DNA of 64,000 nt from Lingula anatina (lineage: Eukaryota > Brachiopoda > Lingulata > Lingulida > Lingulidae), in contig NW_019775824.1 of assembly GCF_001039355.2 (NCBI RefSeq), positions 484,261-548,260 of the forward strand, given 5' to 3'. The position numbers and the translations under genes were made by a program. The notes under the pieces are model-generated. The model was not told the DNA's origin. It saw only the letters and a list, made by a program, of their open reading frames with translations, and did no database searches. Positions 1-10,754 of this stretch are shown in pieces; the first letter of the stretch is position 1; each line of letters opens with the position of its first letter.

Positions 1-2331
1 CAATGGCGGCCATCTTGAAAACGGCGGCCATCTTGAAATTCTGGTATGGTGTTTTTTTAGCCCATAATCTCCCTCATCACAAAACATGTAAAGGTTAGAT
101 GATAGACAATGTTTAAGGTATGTTTATCAATGATTTGTATTTTTAGAAAAAATGCAAAAAAACAGGCGGCCATCTTGGAAATTGTCCGTTTCCATGGTTA
201 CGCAGGCAATTGCCATTTCCACATCATGGCTAACTTTGACCAGCAGACTCTGAGCTTTCAAATGATATATAATTCAGGTCTGTGTATAAAGGGGACACTA
301 AATCTGAAAATTTTGGCCTTCTGCCGCTCACCTATTACCATTCCAAGGCCATATCGTTTTTTGGTAAAATTAACGTTATGGTAACGTTATAACGTTATGT
401 GTTTGCTGGGCACTAGATACTACCATAGAAGTAGAGAATTCTATGATACTACGTGGTATAACAATGCTGTGTGACGTAAAATACAGCTCGAGATTGTTGC
501 ACAACGACAGCATTGTTGACGGTACTGTAGGCCTACTTGTTAATAATGTTGCTAATGCTGTTGACTGTGTTGGTTCATACTGCTACTTAATTTCAGACTT
601 AAATTAATGTTATTCACATCATTCAAGAACAAGGATTTTCTCCTAATTCTATCAAGAGTCTATAGGCCGCATTCAGAACAGGGGACTAACTAGTCCGCGG
701 GTCAAATATGGAGACCCACTAAAAAGCTTGCCGTCTAATCCGCTAATAGACACTGAATAGATTTCCCGTGGGGATAAATTATTTAATTGGGTCGGCCATA
801 TTTGATCCTCGGACTAGTTAGACCATTGTTCTTAATGCGGCCTATGGCCTATTAATGGTCGTTAAAATCCATACAATGTGTGAAGTTGAATTCTCCGGGG
901 TTCTCTCAAAGGAATATAATACTGAATTCTCCGTCTGTATTCGCCAGAGGCTATATTTGTTCCTTCACTTATTTTGATTTCAGAGGTGTTGATTTCTGAA
1001 TTGTTTCCTGTCAGAAGTCATATCTTCTTATAGACATCATGGCATAGGCGTAGTAAAGTAAACAAGCTAAAAAAAAGTCATTTTTCTCATTTAACAATGT
1101 CAATATTTGAAAGCCAGATTATATATATATATATTTAATTCCCCTATGCAATGTTTAGACCTGGTGAATGGATAAATATTACAGATGATTTTATACATGT
1201 TTTAGTGCCGTGTTCTTACTGAAGTGGCCCTGGCTGTGTGCGTGTGTGTGTGTGTTTATGGCTGAGATAGCGTCCTCTCAATATTGCAAGCGTGCCATTC
1301 TATTGCTTGCCATTGGTTTACACTTATAAATATACACCTACAGTTGTACTTATTGGTGATGAACGCCCTATCTTCACCGTATGCCTGGACAAATATGATT
1401 TATTCACCAAGCTTTTTAAAGTATCAGTGAATATTAGGCTACCCTTAATTGCCAATCACTATGGAATTTTCAAACTTGTATATTCTATGTATTTAAGATA
1501 ATATTAAAGAGTATTTGAATATTATTTGTTTGCTTTGTATTATGGCAATCTTTAATTATACGTCCATGTATTTGGTCTTCATTTATATTTTTCTTCAGAG
1601 AGATTTACTCAATAAAGGTTGTTGGTATTATTCGTTAAAAGTTTGTGATGATATTATTTTTCATTGAAAAAATGGAAAGTGCTTACTTTAACAGATATGT
1701 CATTTCATATTTAAGCCGTTTATCATGGCATCTAAGATTTCCGTAATAGAAAAGTACAAATATCAAAGAAACAGATATTTTACTCACTGACGCCGTGAAA
1801 AATGAAGACTGACATCGCAGTCCAAACACGGTAATGTTAGCACACACTTTCGCTAATGTATCATCTTTTCAAAGTAATCCACGCGAGACCGAAAAACATA
1901 CAATGATCGGAAACCTGTCCCCGACGTCATACTGCCTATAGACCGTCCTTTGAGCCGAGATAAAATAATGATCGATTTAATACACACCTTAAATCTACGT
2001 TTCCGAGGAAAGAGAGCGATCCCATGTGATGCGTTCTTTATTGCGCCATATTACAAGCAGAGACGATAGGAAATTATCTGTGAAAGGGAAATCGTCGTTG
2101 GTTTCAAGTCTTCGCCAGAGCCTGGAGGACGTGGTATACTGGAAGAAGGTGTTGAAAACCTCTATAGAGTCATTAGCAACCAATGCATTTTTTTCATTTA
2201 CGATGAAAAATGTTTCAGTGATATGAAACATACACGCGCAAGAATTGATTCTACGAGCAGAATTTGTCGTTGAATACCAAAATAGAATTTCTTCTACAAT
2301 AATATAATAACGAGAAGATTAGCGCTTTAAA
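1..2331. other. Non-coding region upstream of the FReD gene
   Basis: No convincing exon is visible. The stretch holds three copies of GCGGCCATCTTG (6-17, 24-35, 166-177), an inverted-repeat element at 662-845, short TA and TG runs near 1124 and 1240, and AT-rich filler. The promoter and any 5' UTR of the FReD gene should lie toward its right end, but no TATA box or initiator could be assigned. Confidence 0.5.
662..845. mobile_element. MITE-like inverted-repeat element, copy 1
   Basis: The ends are inverted copies: ATAGGCCGCATT at the left and AATGCGGCCTAT at the right. Similarity runs about 50 bases inward (ACTAACTAGTCC, CAAATATGG in both arms). The 184-base length, lack of an ORF and imperfect arms fit a non-autonomous DNA transposon. 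A related copy lies at 62291-62491. The superfamily is not clear. Confidence 0.65.
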
Positions 2332-2670
2332 ATGGTCCGTGAGACAAAAGGAAAGTTTTACATACAGTTCCTAGCTCCTTTCTTCATCATATTGTTGTCT
2401 CGGGGAGAATCTTCGGAAGTCAGATCGGGACTGTTTCGCATCAAGACAGCGGTGAGAGTAACCGACAGCGTCATTTCGGCGACGACGGCCCCGAGTTTTA
2501 TCGTCTGCGCCTCAAAATGTGTGAACATGGCAGAGTGCTCGTCGTATAATTTTAACATGGACAGCGGCGTTTGTGAGCTGAGCTCGAAGATGGTGGACTT
2601 TGAAAATATCGCTGCATATCCTGCTGACGCTGTATGGAAAGCCGGTGCTGTGAAGGACTGCACCAAAAAG
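2332..2670 (+). CDS. Exon 1 of FReD gene: signal peptide and PAN/apple-like module
   Basis: The reading frame begins ATG GTC CGT and runs 113 codons to AAAAAG|GTAAAA, a phase-0 donor. An N-terminal hydrophobic stretch at about residues 10-24 ending near SRGESS looks like a cleavable signal peptide. The rest contains four cysteines in the spacing seen in invertebrate PAN/apple-like domains (FIVCASKCVNMAECSSYNF). The ATG chosen is the first in frame; in-frame stops lie just upstream. Confidence 0.72.
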
Positions 2671-5600
2671 GTAAAAAAGATCTGTGTAAAATATCTTGTT
2701 TCTTGATTGATAGGCCCATATTATTGGATTTATTGAAGTTTTTTTTTCCCAAAGAGTCAAAAGCAGATTTAGAGTGCAAAAAAATTGATTATTTCAAGGA
2801 AAGATCAACACTCACAACTACTCACAAAACGAAAACGCCCTAAAACATTTTTCGTCTTGGGATGCCCTCTTTGACGATGGAAAGGGACGAGTAAGTGGGT
2901 TGAAAATTTATAACTGAAGGGTAATAAAATATACAATTCCTCTAGAAAATCTAAAAGGTGGTCCCTTACAAAAAAAAAATGTTTCTTAATTAAATGACGA
3001 AGGAAATGTAAATTTGAAAAACCTGTTCGACATCATTCATTTGAGAAAAGTTATTAGAAAAAATGAGAGACTATTTCAAAAACTTGATGTCTTTTTCCTC
3101 AGTTTCGGTGGGACATTTTTCACAAAACCACAAGACACACATCATTACATGTAGGCTACCTGACTTCACTAAATAGGCCCTTCCAATTTATCAATTTCCT
3201 AGTTAGGCCTACTATACCGCATTGGCACAAAGACCTTGAGTATTGCTCAAATTGCTGTAAGAATTATATAGGTCTACCCTGTATAGACAATGTAAACAGG
3301 AAAGAGCACATGTCTATGTATATATACATAGGCCTAAGTTTATCTCTGCGTGTAGGCCTACATGTAGTTGCTATGCGAATTCTGTTTAGCATCTTTGTAG
3401 ATCTTTGAAGGATGAAGGTCAAATAATGCCTACTCGTGAAATGCAAGAAATTGCTGGAAGCACAGTAGGCTATTAACATTCTGTTTGTACATCACAATTT
3501 TTCAAGTACGGCAAGTTAAAATATTTATTTACCTTCTTAAATGTTAGAATTTATAGTTATAGATAGTTTTGCAAAAGCCATAGCTCGGACACGTCAACAT
3601 ATTTGGCAATATTTGTTATAATCGTAACAACTGACGAAAAGAAATGTGCCTCTGCAGGTTTTCAACATTTGTAGCCGAAGAAAAAGAGAATGTGGAGGAC
3701 CTGGGCATCGATCCCAGTACCTCTCGCATGCTAAGCGAGCGCTCTACCATTTGAGCTAGACCCCCTTCTTGTTACCTTGCGTGAATAATTATGCACTGGT
3801 CTGCGCTTTAATTACGTAAGTGTTGACAGCATTCTAAATAACCATTTTATGATGCGTCTATATCACACTGTGGTATAGAGTATTTCAGAAAGATAAGGGC
3901 ACGGGTACCCACTAATAGAAAAATATACAATACCTAACTTAAACTGCCTAAAGTTTCCGCTTCAGTGTACAGGTAGGGTCAGTTNGCACTGGTCTGCGCT
4001 TTAATTACGTAAGTGTTGACAGCATTCTAAATAACCATTTTATGATGCGTCTATATCACACTGCGGTATAGAGTATTTCAGAAAGATAAGGGCACGGGTA
4101 CCCACTAATAGAAAAATATACAATACCTAACTTAAACTGCCTAAAGTTTCCGCTTCAGTGTACAGGTAGGGTCAGTTTACCTGAGATGGTCTGCCACTAG
4201 CTGGCATTAGGGGACCTAAATGAGATTTCTATCTATCCCACATAATTAAAGTCGAAGAAGAGACGAGATCACAATGATTTTGACACGTATTTGATAGTAA
4301 AATAAAAGGGGTCAATGAATTTTTGGGAAAATCGTAGATCAAAGAAATTCAGAAAAGCGCGGGAGCGCGGGCATCAAGGTCACATGACTTGTGTGCGTGT
4401 GATCGGTCCAATGAAACAGGTTCTTTCTCTGGGGTGAAGGAATTCTGAAATAACAACTCGAATTCGTTCACTTGAAAGAGGCAAAGAAATGTACCTCATT
4501 AGGTTTTTCTTACTGGTTTATAGAGAGTTTGACATTAAAATTGATGTTATGAACAGAGAATTCATTAAACCTTCACGTGGACCCGTCGTGGGTCTAGCTC
4601 AAATTGGTAGAGCGCTCGCTTAGCATGCGAGAGGTACTGGGATCGATGCCCAGGTCCTCCAAAACACATATTTTCTGACATTTTACGTCGATCTTTTCTT
4701 CTGCATTTTTTTCATATTACGTTATTTATTCCTTTTTATGCACTCTATATTTCAACTCTCTGTTATATTTTCATCGAAAGTAAGCGATACTTAGGGTCAG
4801 TTTGAAGATTTCAATTTAGGTTCCTTTATTTAGTGATGACCTATTAATTGTCTCGGAATACTTTTTAGAATCGATATATTCACCCTTATTTCTAATTTAC
4901 TGTACAAAATGATAAAAATAGTGCATAGTGCATTGGCTCAAATTAAAAGCTAGGCTTCCAGCGTTCAGCCGCGAAACTTAATACAATAACAAACATCCTC
5001 TGTTGTCCGAAACATTCACAAATATCCGCATCTTTTGTTATTTTGCTCTGCTGAACGACTGCAGCCTCCAAACTAATCCGCCCGCTGAGGTGATAGGTAA
5101 TGAGCAGATCAATGAGGCGAGGCACGTATTTGAGTTTCTTTATAATATAATAATCATTATGTTTTTATTATTGATATTTCGTTTTTTTCCTCACTCCTTC
5201 CTTTGATTCCATCGTAAAAAAATAACTCACCCATTTTACTAATTTGATTTTTTTCCTTCTTCCTTCCATCCTTCCTTTGTGCCTTTCTTTCTTTTTTATG
5301 AAAAGATTTATATGAATTCGAATAAAAAATTCTTTAAAAGACAATGCTTTAACCTTCATGTGAAACGCATTCTTCAAAAAAAATATAAATAAAAATAATA
5401 AAAAATAAAAAAAGAAAGAAAGAAAAAGAAAAAAAAAACTCCACGTTTCAGTGAGTCTGACGTTCATCGCAGTATCAAAGGGAATCTGGTTTAACATGGT
5501 TTCAAGGTTATTCCCATGGTGTTAATGTGAAAACGTGTGCGTGTGACCAACGATTAGGAAATTAATGACTTTGTCTCAGAATGAAGAGCATGGTCTCTGG

Positions 5601-6562
5601 TGATTGCTTCAAGATATAAGTTTATGTGCAAATACTGGTCAGTGAGAGCAATTTTCCGATTGAACTGCTCACTGAAAAAAAAACTTGGCTTTGCGGCCTG
5701 TTGTTTGCTATAACTGATGAAAGACGGGTTGAGTAAACAACCAGGGTGGTGAATATACAGCTTTTGTTTTATAAAATATAAAAAGAGTCTCACGTGAGGA
5801 CTGAATTAGACAATAAAACATATTGAGGTTCGATGGAATTACATTTGGTTCTTCTACTCAATTAAAAGAATAATTTTCATCATCACTCAAAGGGCTTTGA
5901 CCATAAACATTTTGAAAATGTCATTTGCCGGAAAAATGATCAAGTGTTTGTTTTGGCTATCTATTTAAGGAAGGAAACGCGCACCGTGAAAAGTGTCGTC
6001 TGGAAACTCGGATAAAAACTCTACCAGACGATTAGCATTGTGTTTGGCGAGCGCGAGTTTAATGAAGTCAGCCGTGCGTTCCTTTGTCTCTCTTTGATGA
6101 ACATATGAACGTGTCAAGCAGTGTAATACGGTTGAATGATGAGTTAAACCGCAGTAAGTGGATCCCAGAGAGCGTATTATACTAGATAAATATTGCAGCT
6201 GCTTTCATTTTTTGCAGTGACATTTCTTGGTTAACAGTCCATGTGGCGTGTGTATAAAAACGGTTCTAACGAAGTACCCTGAAGGACAAAAACAAACTTT
6301 AAGCTCACCCTGTCTGGGTTTCAGGCGGAATGTCCCCTTAATTAACTATAAAGAAATCTGAATCTTGATTAGATAGGATATAGCAATAGATACGCCTAAA
6401 TCAAACCTTGGATAAAGCATAACTAAATAATATATAAACGAACGAAATAATGGATGATTGAATGAAGGAAAAAAAAACAACTGCAAGAGAATATAATCAC
6501 AAGAAAAGTCAAAACACAGCTTTATTTCTACACGTTTTTCCTGTTATTAATACTATATACCG

Positions 6563-6631
<69 letters not shown>

Positions 6632-6882
6632 TTGGATTTATATATTTATTTCACGTATACTTGTATACTGTGTATACTTGTATTTATATATTTATTTCAC
6701 GTCTATATTAAAGATCCCGTACCCGCTGGATCCATGTACCTCCAGTCCGTGTCTGAACAATGGGTTCTGTTCCTCCACGGGGTGTAACAGGGGGTTCATC
6801 TGCTCCTGTAGTCCGGGGTGGACCGGTGATGCTTGTGATGAAGGTGAGCTCTCTCTGTCTCTCTGTCTCTCTCTCTCTCTCT

Positions 6883-6926
<44 letters not shown>

Positions 6927-9336
6927 AAAATGACTTTTTTACCGTTCTTTTTAATATATTATATTGGAATAAGAAGCAATGTACATATAGGCCTAATTTC
7001 ATCATCTTTCTGGAGTTTGCTTTATTAATTGCTATACGATTGTAATAGAATCGCTTACTATTGATTCATCAGCTTTATATATGAACAGCGTACAACAATG
7101 TGTGAGGCAAAAAACGCACTTGGAGCGGAAACAGATCATTTTTCTTTGTAATTAGGAAAAACAGATGACTAACAATACATAAATCAAACGGCTTTTTAAA
7201 AATGGTAGTTTTGGACGCTGATGAAAAACTGTGATGAAAAAGTCAACATCATAAAATCATCTTTCTTATTCAGTTTCAGGAAAAGACTGCGCAGAGCTTT
7301 ACCTAAATGGGCAGACGACAGATGGAATATATACCATTAGTCCGATAGATGGCGGTTCATCAGTTCAAGTTGTATGTGATATGACCACAGCCGGGGGTGG
7401 ATGGACGGTGTGTATTCCCCTAACTTCCACCAGCGCCCCCTCCCCACACTCAACTTGAAACTTTATCTAGAAATTACATATAAAAAAAGCCTTTGACCTT
7501 AGATCTGCCCCCCCCCCCCCCCACCGCCGAGGAAAAAATATAGGCTAGGCCTATTATTGATTGTTTTGTATCAATATTTAATCCTCATTTTCCAACAATA
7601 TCGGGTTTTATTAAATTTAGAAAATCAAATTGTGAAGGGCAGAATTTAGTGCCCGACCAAGAAAACGATATGTAAAGTTTACTCGGCTGTCTGTTTACAA
7701 CTCTCTATATCAGATGTGCATAATAATAAAAATAACGGCTTTTTTCCAGGTCTTTCAACGCCGTTACGACGGAAGCGTTCACTTCAACACCACCATTGAT
7801 GATTATAGAAATGGATTTGGTGATTTAAATACAGAGTTTTGGCTGGGTGAGTGTCAAATATGTGACTCATTTACAATCTTCCCTACAGCCATCTTTTCAA
7901 CTATATAACAAATAAAAGAAAGGGAGTTCCTTATTCATTTTATGATTGCTAGTACCTCAGTAATTTAGGTCTGTTCCCTTTTTTCTTCTTCGTCTCTCTC
8001 TCTCTCTCTCTCTCTAATAAGTTACATTATATCATCCACAGGCAACAACAACCTCCACCGCCTGACAAACCAAGCCGACCAAGAGCTGTATATCCACATG
8101 GAGTGTTTTAACGGGTCTGTGGGCTGGGCGCTTTATGACTTCTTCAAAGTGGATGACCAGAGCAACTGGTACAACTTGACCCTTGGTCTCTACAGTAACG
8201 GGACTGCAGGTATGGGTACATTTCATATAATAGGACAGTAGGAACATGTATGGTTCGCAGAAATTGTGTAGGGACTGGTACAACTGGTACAACTGGTACA
8301 ACGAGACAGTATAGGTACTGGCACACAGCTGGAGTTACGGAACAGTAGGTGTGGTGCAGCTGGTATAATGGGACAGTAGGTACAGGTACAGCCGGTATAA
8401 GGGGCAGTAGGTACAGGTACAGCCGGTATAAGGGGCAGTAGGTACAGGTACAGCCGGTATAAGGGGCAGTAGGTACAGGTACAGCCGGTATAAGGGGCAG
8501 TGGGTACAGGTACAGCCGGTATAATAGGACAGTATGTACAGGTACAGCCGGTATAACGGGAAAGTAGGTACGGGTACAGCCGGTATAACGGGACGGTAGG
8601 AACGGGTACAGCCGGTATAACGGGACAGTAGGTACAGGCACAGCTACTATAATAGGACAGTAGGTACAGGTACAGCCGGTATAACGGGACAGTAGGTACA
8701 GGTACAGCTACTATAATAGGACAGTATGGGTACATTTCATAAAATAGGACAGTAGGTACGGGAAGAATTTGTAGAAATTGTGTAGGTACTGGTACAGCTG
8801 GTATAACGTACGGGGCTGTAGGTTCGTGTACAGCTACTATAATAGGACAGTAGGTACTTAAACGCCAGTAGGTAAGGCTGGGTATAGGCGGTTTAACGGG
8901 ACAGCATGTCGTTCTACGGGTGCAGATTGTATAGTTCACATGTAGAAGAAAAGTTAGACCTACCAAGTTTTTACTTGGGCACATAATTTCCTTGCCAGTA
9001 CCCAAGCCTTGTATGAAATATTCACAGCTTGTCCTGTGTTCATGTTTGATCTATTATATTTCAGACGATTCCTTAAGCACTCACAACTACGCTCCGTTCA
9101 CAAACACAGATCTGTCCTACCCGGCGGCGCTGTTTCCGTGTAATTTATACTACGGGGGCGGCTGGTGGTACCCCACGGGCAGCGGCTGTCTGACTGCCAA
9201 CCTTAACGGATGGTACCGACCTTCACCGGGAACACACGATGACGCTGGGAAAGGAATCAACTGGGAGACGTTTACGGGGTATAAGTACTCGTTGAAGGCC
9301 ACGAAAATGATGATAAGGCCCAAGGACTTTAATTGA
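2332..9336 (+). CDS. Secreted PAN/apple-like + EGF-like + fibrinogen C-terminal domain protein (FREP-like), six exons
   Basis: Exons read as 2332-2670, 6714-6843, 7280-7407, 7750-7846, 8042-8209 and 9065-9336. Phases join cleanly to 1134 nt, or 377 residues plus TGA. Exon 1 opens with a hydrophobic signal peptide (FLAPFFIILLS), then a cysteine pattern CASKC...MAEC...NFN...C typical of PAN/apple-like modules. Exon 2 is an EGF-like domain (DPCTSSPCLNNGFC...CSCSPGWTGDAC). Exons 3-6 are a fibrinogen C-terminal domain: CDMTTAGGGWT, VFQRRYDGS, FWLGN, then GGGWWYPTGSGC and NLNGWY. The protein is probably secreted and binds glycans or partner proteins, as tenascin-, ficolin- and FREP-type lectins do. 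The usual Asp-rich calcium site is poorly kept, with TNTDLS where DxDND is expected. The first acceptor (TATATTAAAG) is weak, so the exon 1 to 2 junction is the least certain. Confidence 0.82.
3694..3765 (-). tRNA. tRNA-Ala (AGC)
   Basis: On the minus strand the 72 bases fold as a cloverleaf. The acceptor is GGGGGTC/GTCCTCC with one T-T mismatch, the D stem GCTC/GAGC, the anticodon stem CTCGC/GCGAG with loop TTAGCAT (anticodon AGC), and the T stem CTGGG/CCCAG. The G3-U70 pair, the main identity element for alanyl-tRNA synthetase, is present. The T loop is ATCGATG, so position 54 is A rather than T. A TTTTT terminator follows about 8 bases downstream (3681-3685 on the plus strand). The gene lies inside intron 1 of the FReD gene, in antisense orientation. 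Confidence 0.85.
3793..4177. repeat. 192-bp direct duplication around a single N (probable assembly artefact)
   Basis: 3793-3984 and 3986-4177 are the same 192 bases, with one difference seen (CACTGTGG versus CACTGCGG), separated by exactly one N at 3985. Overlapping contig ends that were joined without merging give this pattern. A real tandem duplication is less likely. Confidence 0.85.
4588..4660 (+). tRNA. tRNA-Ala (AGC), second copy
   Basis: This is nearly identical to the minus-strand copy at 3694-3765, with one extra T in the D loop and T instead of G at position 2. That change gives a second acceptor mismatch (T2-C71). Anticodon AGC, the G3-U70 pair and the T arm are kept, and TTTT occurs a few bases downstream in ATATTTTCTG. 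The weaker acceptor stem means this copy may be less functional. The two genes are divergent. Confidence 0.78.
6565..6630. repeat. (TA)n microsatellite
   Basis: About 66 bases of uninterrupted TA in the intron 84 bases before the EGF exon of the FReD gene. It explains the apparent IYIYIY reading frame here. Confidence 0.95.
6848..6923. repeat. (CT)n then (CA)n compound microsatellite
   Basis: A CT run followed by a CA run begins four bases after the EGF exon donor (GAAG|GTGAGC). No other unit type is mixed in. Confidence 0.95.
7992..8015. repeat. (CT)n microsatellite before FReD exon 5
   Basis: A pure CT run lies 26 bases upstream of the acceptor CATCCACAG at 8041 and may serve as part of its pyrimidine tract. 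Confidence 0.9.
8210..8900. repeat. About 31-bp minisatellite in the FReD gene intron
   Basis: Tandem units of the form GGTACAGGTACAGCCGGTATAA plus GGGGCAGTA or CGGGACAGTA fill most of the intron between the exons ending at 8209 and starting at 9065. The first units (GACTGGTACAACTGGTACAA) echo the end of the preceding exon, which reads AACTGGTACAAC and ends AACGGGACTGCAG|GTATGG. Long minus-strand reading frames here (PAVPVPT and LYLYLL repeats) are by-products of the tandem array. Confidence 0.9.
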
Positions 9337-10026
9337 GCTTGAAAAGGATGCACTGATTGATAGGACGCGCACGCACGAATTCATTTGGGCACTGATACAA
9401 CTTTTAGACTGTTATGTGAGAGATGATGATGTAAATAATCTTGAATCCGCAATGTTTTGACAGTGAAAAAAATTTTCCATGATTGCTATTTTTCTTTTTT
9501 CTAATTCATGATACCACTTTATTCAGACTACGTGTAGCTGTTACAAGACTCAAAAAGTACTTCCATTCGAGCGATAGCAAAAGTGTTATTTCAATGGCGG
9601 AAACAACTTTATCTTGGCACTTTAGATTTAGATATATATATGAATTACATCCATTTATAATTACTTACTAGTTGATTATTTTATAATCTAATCATTTTCA
9701 TCTTTTATCTTTAACGTTTAAGCAATGGGGAACCTAGGATTATTTAGGAGCAGTGAAATATCAATGTTTTGGATCATCTCTTTTTTATTTTAATACTCCC
9801 CATGGACAAAGCTTTCGTACAAAACACTGTAGAAACATATTACCATTTTGTTGCTGTGTAATTGTTGTGTATTTTTCTGTGAAGAAGTGCCAAACGAAAG
9901 CATTATGAAATGAATTCCTTTCCTGTCATGGTATGGATAAAATTCAAAGGTGTTTCGCTTATTTCCTTTCATATATATTCCATACTAACATTAACTAGGA
10001 TTTTTGATCTCAGTACTCGGATATAT

Positions 10027-10027
10027 T

Positions 10028-10085
<58 letters not shown>
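10027..10085. repeat. (TG)n(AG)n compound microsatellite
   Basis: A TG run passes directly into an AG run, 3' of the FReD stop codon. Confidence 0.95.
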
Positions 10086-10090
<5 letters not shown>

Positions 10091-10292
10091 ATCAATATTA
10101 TTGTAAGTAATAGGCCCCTATCTACCAGTAAAGCTTATAAACAAAAGCGCGTTGTACTTTCCGACTATATATCCCGTTTATAATAGCATCTCTGACAGAA
10201 AGCTAATTAATACTCACTTTACCTTCTGATTCCTAGTGTTTGTCATGATATTTATTAGCATTATTTGCATTTACAGTCTTCACCTTGAGTAA

Positions 10293-10298
10293 AATAAA
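10293..10298 (+). promoter_or_regulatory. Candidate polyadenylation signal for the FReD gene
   Basis: AATAAA lies about 960 bases after the FReD stop codon, inside an AT-rich stretch and before an hAT-like repeat at 10468. It is the most plausible end of a 3' UTR here, but nothing else in the sequence fixes the cleavage site. Confidence 0.3.
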
Positions 10299-10467
10299 CA
10301 CTGACTGAGCTTTAAAGCTAAGTTTTTTCAATCAATTAGACATACTGAGTACATCCAAATTAATTTCGATTTTTTTATTACAAATAAAATTAAAATTCGG
10401 CAGCTAAGAAAATAATTGGAGCTTAAATATCATCGCCTACATCGATCATATTTAGTGTCGTACTAAA

Positions 10468-10754
10468 GAGGGGCGGATCCAGGATTACTTGAAGTGGGGG
10501 GAGGGGAGGGGGGGGGGCGGAACAACTGGCCTCGGATGCGAAGCCGATCATCACCCCCTTGGCGTGGGGTTCTGGGCCTGCTCAAGGTCCACGAAAATTT
10601 TTTGGTGTTTTAGAGGGCAAACGGTGCCCTTTAGAACAGTTTAGCATTATGATTCGGCTAGTCAAAATACTAATTTCAAGAGGGGAATATTGGTGTGACA
10701 TGTTTTTCAGAAACCGAAGGGGTGTGTCAGGACCCCCTTCTAAATCCACCATTG
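10468..10754 (+). mobile_element. hAT-like non-autonomous element, family A copy 1
   Basis: It begins AGGGGCGGATCCAGGATTA and ends AAATCCACCATTG, the degraded inverted counterpart. The interior (GTCAAAATACTAATTTCAAGAGGGG, shortened here to GTCAAAATACTAATTTCAAG) is shared with copies at 41533-41782 and 60636-60888. Ends of the CAGGGGCGGATCC / CCGCCACTG type are typical of hAT-derived MITEs. No transposase frame is present. Confidence 0.65.

Noticed and set aside
6462-7028. 188-residue plus-strand frame containing IYIYIY and an EGF-like motif
   Set aside because: Only the 6714-6843 part is coding (the EGF exon). The rest is a TA microsatellite before and CT/CA microsatellites after the donor GTGAGC.
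8144-9005. Long minus-strand reading frames with PAVPVPT / YRLYLYLL repeats
   Set aside because: They come entirely from translating the roughly 31-bp minisatellite in the FReD intron. Several frames are open because the unit lacks stops; there is no start context or conserved domain.
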